NCBI GenBank assembly: GCA_947493005.1
Contig: CANLOY010000001.1
Span: forward strand, 893,209-957,208
DNA length: 64,000 nt
Origin: an uncultured Roseivirga sp.
Lineage (GTDB): Bacteria > Bacteroidota > Bacteroidia > Cytophagales > Cyclobacteriaceae
Reading direction: 5' to 3'
The notes beneath the pieces were generated by a model. The model was not told the origin of the DNA. It worked only from the letters and a program-made list of their open reading frames with translations, and did not search any database. The translations under genes and the position numbers were made by a program. Shown here piece by piece: positions 17,729-27,290 of the stretch (its first letter is position 1; the number at the start of each line of letters is the position of its first letter).

Positions 17729-19369
17729 TCACTCTTGCTTTAATCGAAACCAAGGTGCCGTATAATCCTTTGGCAGGTGTTCTTCTGGAATAGTAGTATG
17801 ATTACCATCTCGATGTGCTCCATAGTGAGGAGAGAGTATTTCAATACCTTCCTTAGCACATAAATCCTGAATGTTCTTATGCATCTCGGAATAGATCACA
17901 GCCATTTTATGGATTTCCCTAGTGCGTGCGTTCAACTGATAGCTTACATAGAAATCATCCAGACTAGTTTGTAATACGTATGGCTTGGGTAATTTTTTTA
18001 CAAACTCAGTATCCAAGGCGGCTTGGATCAATACTTCATGAACCTTTCTCCATGGCACATCATAACCTAGAGTAACAGTGGTATGTAAAATCAAGCCATC
18101 CTCGTCATTGGCAGTCGTATAGTTGATAGTATGGCTGTTTAACATCTGAGAATTGGGAATAGTAATGATTTCGTTTTTAATGGTTTTGATTCTGGTATTC
18201 AGTAAAGACTTTTCTTTAACATCGCCCATTACATCACCGATTTTAACACGATCACCGATTTTGAAAGAGCGCATATAAGTGATTACCAGGCCAGCAATAA
18301 CATTGGATATGGCTCCGGCACCACCAAGAGCTACTAACAAACCAACAAATGTGGAAACACCCTTAAAAATGTCAGAATCAGACATTGGGAGTAGAGGCCA
18401 GATAGCGATGAAGCTAATGGCAATAATTAACCCTTTAACGATATTGAAAGTAGGCCTTGCCCATTCTGGATAAAAGCCTGGAAGTTCTAGTTTTCCCCTG
18501 GCCACTTCGTCTTTGAAGAACCTTAAAGCCTTTAGAATATACCTAACTACCAATATGATGACTACTATGGTCAATAAATTAGGAATGAAGTCAATGAACT
18601 TAAGTCCAATGTCTTTGAGTGGATCCAAAACATAACCGAACAATGTATTGGCAATATCCCTGGTCCATGGAAAAAGGGAGAAAAGCACTGGTAGAAGCAG
18701 GTATATGATGAGTACCAGAACGGCAATTCGTATGCCTTTTACTATGTAGATAGCAAACAGCACCTGTTTTTCGGCAGTTAGTAATTGGTAATTTTTTACA
18801 CTGAAACCATTGAAGAATTTGCCTTTTTGCCCATGAACTTTCATATAGACCAATCTGAACAGGCGGTTGAAATACTTTAGCCCAAAAAAGAAGAGTGCGA
18901 TAATTACTAAAGCGATACCAATATTGATTAGCAGAGACTGTATATCTAATGGAACACTTTCTTCCTTGTGCGTTTGCTGTACAATCAGGTTCTTATAATA
19001 ATTTGCAGCAGCTGCTTTGCTTAGTCCAAGAGCTTCGGCATCAATATCCTGAATACTCATGATGAGTTCACCATTGTAGAAAAGGTCATGAGAAACCTCA
19101 GTTTCACTAACCTTAAGTGAACTTGCTGCAATCTTGCCTTGCGAAATACTTGCTATACGTTCGGTAACTAAATCTGCCCTTTCTTCCAGTGAATAAGGTC
19201 CTTGTCCATGATATAAATAGATTGTGGAATCGGTGCTAACCGGTAGACCTGTTCTTTGTTTTTTCGGTGCTTGCAGCTCTATACTGGTGATAGAATCCTG
19301 CTGAACCTGATCTGTATTGGGGACAATGTCTTGAAAGACAAAAAGAAGTATTAGGACGAAACTTTTCAT
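17729..19369 (-). CDS. Mechanosensitive ion channel (MscS family), large form
   Basis: The 546-residue protein has a signal peptide and a periplasmic N-terminal domain of about 130 residues, then about five transmembrane helices and a MscS core. The pore-lining helix TM3 (GLLVALGGAGAISNVIAGLVI, about 370-390) has the Gly/Ala packing pattern. The beta domain follows with FKIGDRVKIGDVMGDVKE and IPNSQMLNSHTINYT. The product should act as a tension-gated safety valve in the inner membrane. It is longer than E. coli MscS (286 residues) and resembles the extended YnaI/YbdG-type proteins. A strong hairpin separates it from the LytTR gene upstream. Confidence 0.9.
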   Translation of the reverse strand: MKSFVLILLFVFQDIVPNTDQVQQDSITSIELQAPKKQRTGLPVSTDSTIYLYHGQGPYSLEERADLVTERIASISQGKIAASSLKVSETEVSHDLFYNGELIMSIQDIDAEALGLSKAAAANYYKNLIVQQTHKEESVPLDIQSLLINIGIALVIIALFFFGLKYFNRLFRLVYMKVHGQKGKFFNGFSVKNYQLLTAEKQVLFAIYIVKGIRIAVLVLIIYLLLPVLFSLFPWTRDIANTLFGYVLDPLKDIGLKFIDFIPNLLTIVVIILVVRYILKALRFFKDEVARGKLELPGFYPEWARPTFNIVKGLIIAISFIAIWPLLPMSDSDIFKGVSTFVGLLVALGGAGAISNVIAGLVITYMRSFKIGDRVKIGDVMGDVKEKSLLNTRIKTIKNEIITIPNSQMLNSHTINYTTANDEDGLILHTTVTLGYDVPWRKVHEVLIQAALDTEFVKKLPKPYVLQTSLDDFYVSYQLNARTREIHKMAVIYSEMHKNIQDLCAKEGIEILSPHYGAHRDGNHTTIPEEHLPKDYTAPWFRLKQE

Positions 19370-19457
19370 AACTAATCAATTTAAAAATATACCCGATTAG
19401 TTGATGGAAATTTATAGTAGTTGGGGCAACGATATTAAGTATACTTTTACTGAAATC

Positions 19458-19544
19458 AAAAAAAGCTGTCTCAATAGTAATACACTGTTGTTTCTAATTT
19501 AATAAAGGTCAGGAACAGTGTATATGCTTTTGAAACAGCTTTTT
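19458..19544. terminator. Long two-part hairpin, terminator of the LytTR/LytS transcript
   Basis: The inner arms ATACACTGTT (19480-19489) and AACAGTGTAT (19514-19523) are perfectly complementary. The outer arms AAAAAGCTGT (19460-19469) and ACAGCTTTTT (19535-19544) are also perfectly complementary. On the minus strand the structure ends in a run of seven T directly after the response-regulator gene. Confidence 0.75.
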
Positions 19545-19564
19545 AATCAAGCAAAGTTACTGCT

Positions 19565-20287
19565 TTATAAACTCATCATTTCTTTAAATCTGGCGGCCTG
19601 TCTACGACTTACCTCTACTTTCTCACCTCCTCTGAGTACCACCATTAAACCACCATTAAACCACGACTCGATACTTTCTACCCAGGTCAGATTAATGATG
19701 TGCTTTCTGCTAGCACGGAAAAAAGAACGGTCATCGAGCTTTTCATCCAATGCATTCAGAGATTTATGAATCATCGGCTTAAAGTTGTCGAAATAGATTT
19801 TGATGTAGTTTCCGTCAGACTCGAAAAGGCGAATGTTTTCCAGTTTTACAAACCAACATTTGTCCCCATCTTTTACAAAGACTCTATCCTGAGGCCCTAG
19901 TTTTTGTCCAGTTTCCTCTGATTGTACCTCTTCCTTTTTTGGTCTGTTTACCAGCTTAGTGATGGTTTCCTTAAGTCTGTCTGGCTCAATAGGTTTCAAC
20001 AGATAATCAAGCGCATTGAAGTCGAACGCTTTAAGGGCATACTCATCATAGGCGGTCGTAAAAACAACTTCAGGAACTGAATCCAATGATTCGAGAAGTT
20101 CAAAACCTGTTTTGCCTGGCATTTGTATGTCGAGAAAAAGTAGCTCTGGCTGAAGGGTTTTGATTTTTTCTTCAGCATCTTCAGCATTTACCGCTTCTCC
20201 TACAATTTCCACCTCAGGGTATTCCTGAAGCAGATTGGTCAGTTCTTTTCGCGCCAACCTTTCGTCATCAATTATCAGTGCTTTCAT
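19565..20287 (-). CDS. LytTR-family response regulator
   Basis: The 240-residue regulator has an N-terminal receiver domain with acidic residues in IIDDE and the phosphoacceptor D53 in FLDIQMPG. A T...K pair follows (TTAYDEYA, LLKP). The C-terminal LytTR DNA-binding domain (about 140-240) contains FRASRKHIINLTWVESIE and VEVSRRQAARFKEMM. It lies 15 bp downstream of the LytS-type kinase gene and is presumably its partner. Targets cannot be named from sequence. Confidence 0.93.
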   Translation of the reverse strand: MKALIIDDERLARKELTNLLQEYPEVEIVGEAVNAEDAEEKIKTLQPELLFLDIQMPGKTGFELLESLDSVPEVVFTTAYDEYALKAFDFNALDYLLKPIEPDRLKETITKLVNRPKKEEVQSEETGQKLGPQDRVFVKDGDKCWFVKLENIRLFESDGNYIKIYFDNFKPMIHKSLNALDEKLDDRSFFRASRKHIINLTWVESIESWFNGGLMVVLRGGEKVEVSRRQAARFKEMMSL

Positions 20288-20302
20288 CTGTTTCTGTTTT
20301 GC

Positions 20303-21352
20303 TTATATGCGCTGAGGTATTTTCACTTCAGTCACAACAAACTTATTATTTTCATTATAAATCCTAAACGAAGCGGCTTCACCATAAATTAGTTTCAGTC
20401 GCTCTTTTGTATTAATTAATCCTACGCCTTTTCTTCCGGTTCGGTTCCTTTGCCCATTAACCAATTGCCCACTGTTTCTGATTTTCAGTATCAATATAGA
20501 ATGCTCTACGGTTGACTGAATTTCAATCATTCCCCCTTCCATCAGGTTAGAAACGCCATGTTTGATGGCATTTTCTACCAACGTTTGAATCATCATTGGA
20601 GGAATTTCATAGTTGTCAGATTTTGGGTCTATCTCATAACTAACATTAAGCCTTTCTTCAAACCTGATGCCCTCCAAAGCAAGATAGTCTTTTACAGTAT
20701 TAAGTTCTTCGCCAAAACTTACGACTCTTTTCTTATCTGTGATTAGAGAGTTTCTTAAGATGTTGGATAGTTGTGTGATGGCCACTTTTGCTTTGGTTGG
20801 CTCTTCATCTACCAAGGCCCGCATGCTGTTCAATGCATTGAAAATAAAGTGTGGGTTAAGTTGAGATTTTAACTGGTTGAGGTGCATTTCGTTCATAGCA
20901 GCCTCATACTTGAGCGATCGGTTGTTACTTTCCAGAAAGTGATAGAGAAAATATACGGTTGACCAGATGATGTATAAAACGGTATAAGTTATAAAGGCAA
21001 AAAGTGCTTCTGTCAGAATGCTGGAAGAGAGTTCTACCGTACCTGCCAGCGCGTAAAGCAGATAAGAAACCAGTACAACTATGATAGATGACAACACAAT
21101 GATGCCCAGTATTCTCGGTATAATTCGTGCAATGTTAATACTTAGCCATGATCGCCTGATGATAATCTCTCGTATCAGGTAGTGCGATACTAAAAACAGT
21201 GTTGGTGTATGAATAAGCAACTGTATACGCGATGTACGCATGTTTTCGGGGCCAAGGCCTTGTGGGTCTAAAGACATGGCAATGAAGTTGGCGAAGAAAT
21301 AAATTCCCCACCCTAAAATCTGAAGTGTCCAGTATAATCTCCGCTTCCTCAT
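20303..21352 (-). CDS. LytS-type sensor histidine kinase (His_kinase PF06580 family)
   Basis: The 349-residue kinase has four predicted N-terminal membrane helices (about 10-135) and no large extracellular domain, so it probably senses a membrane signal. The phosphoacceptor H168 lies in QLNPHFIFNALNSMRAL. The ATPase domain has the N-box PPMMIQTLVENAIKHG and the G-box GRKGVGLINTKERL. It lies immediately upstream of the LytTR regulator and forms a two-gene operon with it. The arrangement is characteristic of Bacteroidota. Confidence 0.93.
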   Translation of the reverse strand: MRKRRLYWTLQILGWGIYFFANFIAMSLDPQGLGPENMRTSRIQLLIHTPTLFLVSHYLIREIIIRRSWLSINIARIIPRILGIIVLSSIIVVLVSYLLYALAGTVELSSSILTEALFAFITYTVLYIIWSTVYFLYHFLESNNRSLKYEAAMNEMHLNQLKSQLNPHFIFNALNSMRALVDEEPTKAKVAITQLSNILRNSLITDKKRVVSFGEELNTVKDYLALEGIRFEERLNVSYEIDPKSDNYEIPPMMIQTLVENAIKHGVSNLMEGGMIEIQSTVEHSILILKIRNSGQLVNGQRNRTGRKGVGLINTKERLKLIYGEAASFRIYNENNKFVVTEVKIPQRI

Positions 21353-21435
21353 TTTATAAAAGGTAAAATAAGGAAAGTTTAACCATTATAAAGTCTCCTT
21401 TGAGATAAGAGGTAAAGAGCGAATTTTTACGGAGT

Positions 21436-22755
21436 TTATAAGGTGTCTCCTGGCTTGTAGCGCTTATTTCTCAGGAAGGTTCTGATGATCAGTCTGGTAC
21501 CTCTGTCATAAGTCAGGTAATTCCATACCCAGTTACTTAAAATTACCAACCTGTTTCTAAAACCAACGATTGACATCAGGTGAACGAACATCCACACCAC
21601 CCAGGCAAAAAAGCCCCTAAAATGAAATTTCGGCATATCTACCACCGCTTTATTACGCCCCACGGTTGCCATAGAACCCTTGTCTCTGTATTTGAATGCA
21701 AGAGGAGGCAGGTTCTTTGCTTGTCGCCTTAGGTTTTTGGCTAAGTTTTGTGCATGTTGAATAGCGACAGGAGCAACCATAGGGTGACCGTTGGGACATA
21801 CTTCGGTTTTCATCACTGCAATATCTCCCAGTGCGTATACATCAGGATATTCCTTCAACTGATTATACTCGTTCACCAATATCCTGCCTCTTTCAACTAC
21901 ACCTTCAGGTAGGCCATCAATGATGTTTCCGGTAACGCCAGCAGCCCAAACTACAGTTTTAGCAGGAATCACAGTACCATCGGTAAGCCTTACATCTTTG
22001 CCATCATAATCTTCTACCCTTGTGTTAACCCGAACGTCAACCCCAAAACCTTTTAGGTATTCTAATGCTCTGTCTCCTGCCTTTTCAGACATACCGGCCA
22101 GCAACCTTGGGCCAGCATCAACCAGATGTAGCTTCATAATATCAAAATCGATATCGGGATAATCCTTAGGCAAAACATGTCTTTTCAGTTCTCCTAGTGC
22201 ACCTGCAACTTCAACCCCTGTTGGTCCTCCTCCAACAATTACAAAGTTTGTGAGCCGATCTTGTTCTTCAGGGTCTGGAGACATCACTGTTTGTTCAAAA
22301 TTTTGGAGCATATGGCTTCTTAAATCCAAAGCCTGAGGAATCTGCTTCATTGGGAAAGTACGCTCGTACATTTTCTTATCTCCGAAGTAGTTGGTTTTCG
22401 ATCCGTTGGCAATCACCAACATATCGTAATCAAGTTCTCCTACCAGGGTTGATATTTGTTTATTTTTCAGGTCTATTCCCGTTACTCTGGCCATTCGGAA
22501 ATAAAAGTCCTTATGCTTCTCGAAAAGATGCCTTAAAGCCCCTGCAATTGAATCAGGCTCTAAACCAGCAGTAGCCACCTGATATAAGAGTGGCTGAAAA
22601 GTATGGTAGTTGTGACGGTCTAAGAGGACAATCTGATAAGGGAGTTTACGCAATGATTTTACTAGTTGGATACCAGCAAAACCTCCTCCGATTATGACAA
22701 TTCTTTTACGTTCTGTTTTGGGAATTTCCAGGTGTAAATGATGGAATGCAGACAT
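21436..22755 (-). CDS. ndh: Type II NADH dehydrogenase (NAD(P)/FAD-dependent oxidoreductase)
   Basis: NDH-2 is a single-subunit, non-proton-pumping NADH:quinone oxidoreductase at the inner membrane. The FAD-binding GGGFAG motif is near residue 24. The NADH Rossmann motif is VGGGPTGVEVAG, followed by VVWAAGVTGN and the second FAD contact VYALGDIAV. The quinone-site-type AIQHAQNLAKNL helix and a C-terminal amphipathic or membrane segment (FFAWVVWMFVHLMSIVGF) are present. At 439 residues it has typical length. It is transcribed alone on the minus strand. Confidence 0.9.
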   Translation of the reverse strand: MSAFHHLHLEIPKTERKRIVIIGGGFAGIQLVKSLRKLPYQIVLLDRHNYHTFQPLLYQVATAGLEPDSIAGALRHLFEKHKDFYFRMARVTGIDLKNKQISTLVGELDYDMLVIANGSKTNYFGDKKMYERTFPMKQIPQALDLRSHMLQNFEQTVMSPDPEEQDRLTNFVIVGGGPTGVEVAGALGELKRHVLPKDYPDIDFDIMKLHLVDAGPRLLAGMSEKAGDRALEYLKGFGVDVRVNTRVEDYDGKDVRLTDGTVIPAKTVVWAAGVTGNIIDGLPEGVVERGRILVNEYNQLKEYPDVYALGDIAVMKTEVCPNGHPMVAPVAIQHAQNLAKNLRRQAKNLPPLAFKYRDKGSMATVGRNKAVVDMPKFHFRGFFAWVVWMFVHLMSIVGFRNRLVILSNWVWNYLTYDRGTRLIIRTFLRNKRYKPGDTL

Positions 22756-22881
22756 AGTTTTCAGGGTTAAATATTATACGTTTAAGCCCTTTGAAAGTTA
22801 GGTGAAATACCGACTAAATTCCTTGAACTCTGAACTCTTAAGAATTGTTAAAAAAGGAGAAAAGAGATTTTTTTTCATAAT

Positions 22882-23058
22882 ACCGATCAATGGCCTCCGT
22901 TATGTAGATGAGTGTTCAAAAAATATTAAAAGAAATTAGAATCGGTGGTTAGAGTTTGCCTGAGGTGAAAGGCAAGCATGTGAAGCGAGATCGGTGAATC
23001 GGTTTTAATGTTTTGGTTGAAGATGGTGCTGTTCGCGAAAGCGGCAGCATCTTTTTTT
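22882..23058 (+). ncRNA. Candidate structured small RNA
   Basis: This plus-strand segment of about 177 nt lies in a 1.1-kb gap with no plus-strand gene and ends in a strong terminator. ACCGATC (22882-22888) is the exact complement of GATCGGT (22989-22995). Inside, TTGCCT (22956-22961) pairs with AGGCAA (22970-22975). The terminator hairpin follows at 23021-23058. I do not recognise a known family; 6S RNA and SRP RNA were considered and not supported. No promoter was located. The 3' end abuts the stop of a convergent small ORF. Confidence 0.4.
23021..23058 (+). terminator. Rho-independent terminator
   Basis: A hairpin with GCTG/CAGC and CGC/GCG stems closed by a GAAA loop is flanked by GGT/ATC pairing and followed by seven T. 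It has T-run polarity only on the plus strand, where no protein gene precedes it. Confidence 0.65.
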
Positions 23059-23227
23059 AATACCCATTACCTTTTAAGCCATACTTCTTCTTGAACTCTT
23101 GAATTTCCTCGTAGCTTAAGTCTTTTCCCAGATAAGTTCTCCCTGCTTCTTTGACAAAGAGGCCAGCCTTATAGAAGTATTCAAGAGTTTTAATCAAGTC
23201 GGTTCTGTGATTGTTGTTCAGAATCAT
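23057..23227 (-). CDS. Small hypothetical protein (56 aa)
   Basis: A 56-codon frame starts MILNNNHRTDLIKTLEYFYK and ends in KKYGLKGNGY. It has plausible protein character, with a charged N-terminal helix, GRTYLGKDLSYEEIQEFKKKYG-like C-terminal half, and no low complexity. It begins 11 nt after the stop of the next upstream small gene on the same strand, so three small frames form one apparent transcript. The function is not recognised. Confidence 0.5.
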   Translation of the reverse strand: MILNNNHRTDLIKTLEYFYKAGLFVKEAGRTYLGKDLSYEEIQEFKKKYGLKGNGY

Positions 23228-23238
23228 GAAGTTGCACT

Positions 23239-23397
23239 TTATACTTTCTCATCTGTTCGGACCTCTAAAGTGTTTTCTGTTCCGGCCTGGCGATAGTAGA
23301 GAGCCCATTTATAAGCTACTTTTTTCTTTCTATGACTGTTAAAATGAATGGAAAGCTCTATAATATCAGATAGGTTGATAAACTCTGAATTCAGCAT
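23239..23397 (-). CDS. Small hypothetical protein (52 aa)
   Basis: A 52-codon frame runs from MLNSEFINLSDIIELSIHFN to EVRTDEKV. Its ATG overlaps the stop of the upstream frame as TAATG, which suggests translational coupling. The sequence has mixed helix/strand character with a basic centre (SHRKKKVAYKWALYYRQ). I do not recognise it. The tight packing with its neighbours is the main support that it is real. Confidence 0.5.
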   Translation of the reverse strand: MLNSEFINLSDIIELSIHFNSHRKKKVAYKWALYYRQAGTENTLEVRTDEKV

Positions 23398-23649
23398 TAT
23401 GCCTTTTTGTCAATTACTAGCTCTCCAAGTCGCTTCTCTACTCTAGGTATTTTTCCTAAATCTAAATATGGACTAATGATAAGCCCGACTGCAGCTACTC
23501 CAATCAATGAATTTCCATAACTAATGTTGGACGTATTTAATAGGAAACCTAAATTGTATAGTAGTATGCATATTATAAGACCATAGGTGCTTTTAGGCTG
23601 GTTTTTGATCTATGGGAGCATTATATAGAAAGGACTCAAAAGTGTTCAT
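23397..23649 (-). pseudogene. Small membrane-protein gene with an apparent frameshift
   Basis: ATG at 23649 begins an 18-codon frame, MNTFESFLYNAPIDQKPA, ending at 23593. The next frame continues from the same place with KSTYGLIICILLYNLGFLLN, a second hydrophobic stretch (LIGVAAVGLIISPYLDLG) and a basic tail, stopping at 23397. That second part has no ATG or plausible start after its own upstream stop. One base of shift near the CCTAAAAG run (about 23590-23600) would join the parts into an 80-residue two-helix membrane protein. The cause could be mutation, sequencing error or programmed slippage. Confidence 0.45.
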
Positions 23650-23814
23650 TTACTAACTATAAAAATAATAGTATCTAAAATATAAGAGGTAACTACTTTT
23701 TAGTTCAAACCAATTAGGAATGAAGTAGATTTCTCCACTAGGGTCGAAATGACTTTCTAAAACAATCTTGTATTCATTTTGGTTTACCGAAGAAATTAAA
23801 ACGAACTGGCTTTG

Positions 23815-23851
23815 TCCTCCTCTCGGAGGAGGTGTCCGAAGGACGGAGGAG
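23815..23851. repeat. GC-rich palindromic element downstream of uvrA
   Basis: TCCTCC and GGAGGA pair around TCTC, followed by GTCC-GAA-GGAC and another GGAGGAG that could pair with the first arm instead. It resembles a REP-type intergenic palindrome and may protect or terminate the uvrA mRNA. No T-run is present. Confidence 0.5.
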
Positions 23852-23855
23852 ATAT

Positions 23856-26717
23856 TTAACTCAATTCCTCTTTCAAGAACTTAGGAGTATAACCCTTGGT
23901 ACTTTTAGCTACTTTTTCTGGAGTGCCTTCAGCCACAATGGTTCCCCCTTTATCTCCACCCTCTGGGCCAAGGTCAATAATATGGTCAGCGACCTTAATT
24001 ACATCAAGGTTATGTTCAATTACCAGTACAGAGTTGCCCTTGTCTACCAGGCGATTCAATACGTCCAGTAAATGCTGAATATCTTTGAAGTGGAGGCCAG
24101 TAGTGGGCTCATCAAGGATGTAAAGTGTTTTTCCCGTGTCTTTCTTAGAGAGTTCTGTGGCGAGTTTAACACGCTGCGCTTCTCCTCCGGATAAAGTAGT
24201 GGCATGCTGTCCTAGAGAAATGTAGCCAAGCCCAACATCATTTAGGGTCTTGATCTTTCTGAGAATCTTTGGCTGATGTTCGAAGAACTCAACGGCTTGC
24301 TCAACTGTCATATCGAGCACATCTGAGATAGATTTTCCTTTGAAGCGAACCTCCAGTGTTTCGCGATTGTACCGTTTTCCTTTACAAGTTTCGCAAGGCA
24401 CATGCACATTAGGTAAGAAATCCATCTCAATCAATTTCATACCTGCACCTTCACAGGTTTCACACCTACCACCTTTTACATTGAACGAAAAGCGCCCTGC
24501 TTTGTATCCTCTGATTTTGGCTTCAGGCAATTCAGTAAAGAGTGTTCTGATATCTGAGAATACACCAGTATAAGTAGCCGGATTTGACCTTGGCGTTCTT
24601 CCAATAGGAGACTGATCAACTTCAATTACTTTATCTATATTCTTTAGTCCATCTATGGATTTATAGGCAAGTGGCGATTTTCTTGATCTGAAAAAATGCT
24701 GATTTAGAATAGGGAAGAGTGTGTCATGAATTAAGGTTGATTTTCCACTTCCTGAAACGCCAGTAACACAGACCATTTTGCCCAAAGGAAGAGTAAGTGT
24801 TACCCCTTTCAGGTTGTTGCCTCCTGCTCCCTTCAATACAATGCTTTTGCCATTGCCTTCACGTCTCGTCTCAGGAATAGCTATAGTTCGCTTTCCTTTA
24901 AGGTAATCTGCTGTAATTCCACCTTCCTTTAGAAAGGTATCGGGACCACCAGCCGCAACAATTTGCCCGCCATGACGGCCTGCTCCAGGTCCAATGTCTA
25001 TGATATGATCAGAAGCTAGCATCATATCCTTATCGTGCTCAACAACAATAATAGTGTTGCCTATATCTCTGAGGTTCTTTAAAGCATTGATCAATTTTAC
25101 ATTATCTCTTTGATGCAAGCCGATACTAGGTTCATCCATGATGTATAGGACGCCAACTAATTGTGTGCCGATTTGAGTGGCCAGTCGAATACGTTGGGCT
25201 TCTCCTCCCGAAAGCGTTCTTAACGGACGATTAAGCGTGAGGTAATCGAGGCCAACATCAAGCAGGAAACCAATGCGCTTTCGGATTTCCTTCAGAATTT
25301 CAGGAGCAATCTGTTGTTGCTTTTCAGTCATCCTGTCCTCAATGTTCTCAAACCAGTTGGATAGCTGGTTGATATCCATTTGAGCCAGCTGGGCAATATT
25401 GGTATCTGCAATCTTGAAGTGTAGTGACTCTTTCTTTAATCGTGCACCATTACAAGTAGGACATGTTTTAATGTGCATAAAGTCCTCAATCCATCGCTTG
25501 GTCTTCTCGGTTCCTTCCTGTTTCTGTTTTTCCAGAAACTTGATGATTCCTTCAAACTTGGTATTCCACTCTGTCCCGGGATACTTCTTTGAGCTCACTG
25601 CCACAGGAACATCATCTCCATAGAGAATAACATCCATTACCTCTTTGGGAATGTCTTTGATTGGTGTGGATAGATTGACTTTATATCGCTTCAGAATAGC
25701 ATCAATCTTCTTAAAAATCCAGATATCGCGGTATTCTCCCAATGGAGCAACTCCTCCTCGGCTGATGCTGATTTTATCATCAGGTATTACACTCCCTTCA
25801 CTGATTTCTTCGATTTGACCCAACCCGTTACAGGTTTGACAAGCTCCATAAGGAGAGTTGAAGGAAAAGTTATTTGGTGCAGGTTCATCATAGGAAAGTC
25901 CGGTTTCCGGATCCATCAGGTATTTAGAGAAGTGATGAACGTTAGCCTCTTCATCATGAACCATCATTACACCTTTGCCATGAGAAAGCGCAGTTTTGAC
26001 ACTTTGTGCAATACGATAGCGGTCATTAGAATCGGCTATTATGCGGTCAACCACTATTTCAATATCGTGGGTTTTATAACGGTCTACCTGCATTTTAGGA
26101 ACCATGTCCATTACCTCACCATCAACACGGACTTTAGTAAAACCCATTTTTCGGATTTGCACAAAAAGCTCTCTGTAGTGACCCTTTCTACCTTTAACCA
26201 CAGGTGCGAGTAGAATGAGCTTCTTATTTTGAAAATTCTGTATCAGGTGATTGACAATCTGGTCCTCTGATTGCCTGATCATCTCTTTTCCTGTCAGGTA
26301 TGAATAAGCAACTCCTGTTCTGGCAAAGAGTAACCTTAGAAAGTCATAAATCTCGGTGAGTGTGCCAACCGTTGATCTTGGGTTTCTTGAAGTGGTTTTC
26401 TGCTCAATAGAAATTACCGGACTCAACCCATTTATTTTATCTACATCAGGCCTTTCCATATCACCGATGAAGGAGCGTGCATAGGCCGAAAAACTTTCCA
26501 TATACCTGCGCTGCCCTTCGGCATAAATGGTATCAAAGGCAAGAGAGGATTTACCCGAACCTGAAATCCCTGTGATTACCACCAGTTTGTTTCTTGGAAT
26601 CACTGTATCGATGTTTTTCAGATTGTGTTCTCTTGCTCCGAAAATTTCAATATGCTCATGACCTGAAAGGTCCACTGGGGCAAGATCGATAGAAGCGTTT
26701 TCCTTGAATTTTTCCAT
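23856..26717 (-). CDS. uvrA: Excinuclease ABC subunit A
   Basis: UvrA is the damage-recognition ATPase of nucleotide excision repair and loads UvrB onto lesions. Two ABC modules are visible. The first Walker A is GISGSGKSS (K56) and the second is GVSGSGKST. Both signature motifs occur ([17 protein letters not shown] and [17 protein letters not shown]). The zinc fingers ([25 protein letters not shown]...CETCKGKRY) are all present. The length of about 953 residues is standard. ATG 26717 (MEKFKENAS) is preferred to a 10-residue upstream extension. Confidence 0.97.
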   Translation of the reverse strand: MEKFKENASIDLAPVDLSGHEHIEIFGAREHNLKNIDTVIPRNKLVVITGISGSGKSSLAFDTIYAEGQRRYMESFSAYARSFIGDMERPDVDKINGLSPVISIEQKTTSRNPRSTVGTLTEIYDFLRLLFARTGVAYSYLTGKEMIRQSEDQIVNHLIQNFQNKKLILLAPVVKGRKGHYRELFVQIRKMGFTKVRVDGEVMDMVPKMQVDRYKTHDIEIVVDRIIADSNDRYRIAQSVKTALSHGKGVMMVHDEEANVHHFSKYLMDPETGLSYDEPAPNNFSFNSPYGACQTCNGLGQIEEISEGSVIPDDKISISRGGVAPLGEYRDIWIFKKIDAILKRYKVNLSTPIKDIPKEVMDVILYGDDVPVAVSSKKYPGTEWNTKFEGIIKFLEKQKQEGTEKTKRWIEDFMHIKTCPTCNGARLKKESLHFKIADTNIAQLAQMDINQLSNWFENIEDRMTEKQQQIAPEILKEIRKRIGFLLDVGLDYLTLNRPLRTLSGGEAQRIRLATQIGTQLVGVLYIMDEPSIGLHQRDNVKLINALKNLRDIGNTIIVVEHDKDMMLASDHIIDIGPGAGRHGGQIVAAGGPDTFLKEGGITADYLKGKRTIAIPETRREGNGKSIVLKGAGGNNLKGVTLTLPLGKMVCVTGVSGSGKSTLIHDTLFPILNQHFFRSRKSPLAYKSIDGLKNIDKVIEVDQSPIGRTPRSNPATYTGVFSDIRTLFTELPEAKIRGYKAGRFSFNVKGGRCETCEGAGMKLIEMDFLPNVHVPCETCKGKRYNRETLEVRFKGKSISDVLDMTVEQAVEFFEHQPKILRKIKTLNDVGLGYISLGQHATTLSGGEAQRVKLATELSKKDTGKTLYILDEPTTGLHFKDIQHLLDVLNRLVDKGNSVLVIEHNLDVIKVADHIIDLGPEGGDKGGTIVAEGTPEKVAKSTKGYTPKFLKEELS

Positions 26718-26822
26718 GAATCGGACTACAAAATGCAGAATCCACAAAAGTCTGGATTTAGCAGGTCAATTACAACTTACCTGATATCATAAATAAGAAT
26801 AATCAACTCCTTAATTGTCAGG

Positions 26823-27290
26823 TTATTCTTTAACCCATTTGTAAGGATTAAGCTTTGTTGTGTCCATTGGTGTTAACCATTCCAGAGAGTCACTTAACGT
26901 CTTTATTTTGACGAGCCTTTGTTTATGTTCAAATGGTTTACTCTGAAGTACAATTCTCTGATTTTCAAATCGATGCCTAAATAGTAATTCTTCGTCTACC
27001 CACTCAGATGGACCAATTAAATTGAGAATAACTATAAGGCCAAGGGCGAACAAACCTTTCAAAAGGCCCATTGTGATCATCAGTATAAAATCAGAAGCCT
27101 TCTTGGCCTTAGCACTTAACAGGCAATGAGCTATTAGAACCGCAATGGGTGTTCCCGCTCTAAGAGCCAGATAAAACTCATTTTTATGCTGCCATTTAAT
27201 GAACCTTATCGGAACCCAACCTGGGTCGATGAAGGTTGCAAATGCAACAAGAATAAAAATTATACATAACCAAATACATGCCCTGATCAC
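26823..27290 (-). CDS. Hypothetical membrane protein
   Basis: The 155-residue protein has three hydrophobic stretches (about 1-22, 42-60 and 70-93) and a polar C-terminal domain of about 60 residues that probably faces the periplasm or cytoplasm. I recognise no family. The start is GTG, overlapping the stop of the upstream exo/endonuclease-type gene (GTGA), so the two are almost certainly translated together and probably work together at the membrane. Confidence 0.65.
   Translation of the reverse strand: MIRACIWLCIIFILVAFATFIDPGWVPIRFIKWQHKNEFYLALRAGTPIAVLIAHCLLSAKAKKASDFILMITMGLLKGLFALGLIVILNLIGPSEWVDEELLFRHRFENQRIVLQSKPFEHKQRLVKIKTLSDSLEWLTPMDTTKLNPYKWVKE

Noticed and set aside
22882..23058. 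6S RNA or SRP RNA identity for the candidate RNA
   Set aside because: The central-bubble layout of 6S and the SRP loop motifs could not be found.
25815..26213. 132-codon plus-strand frame inside uvrA
   Set aside because: It is fully antisense to conserved UvrA sequence and is explained as a shadow of that gene.
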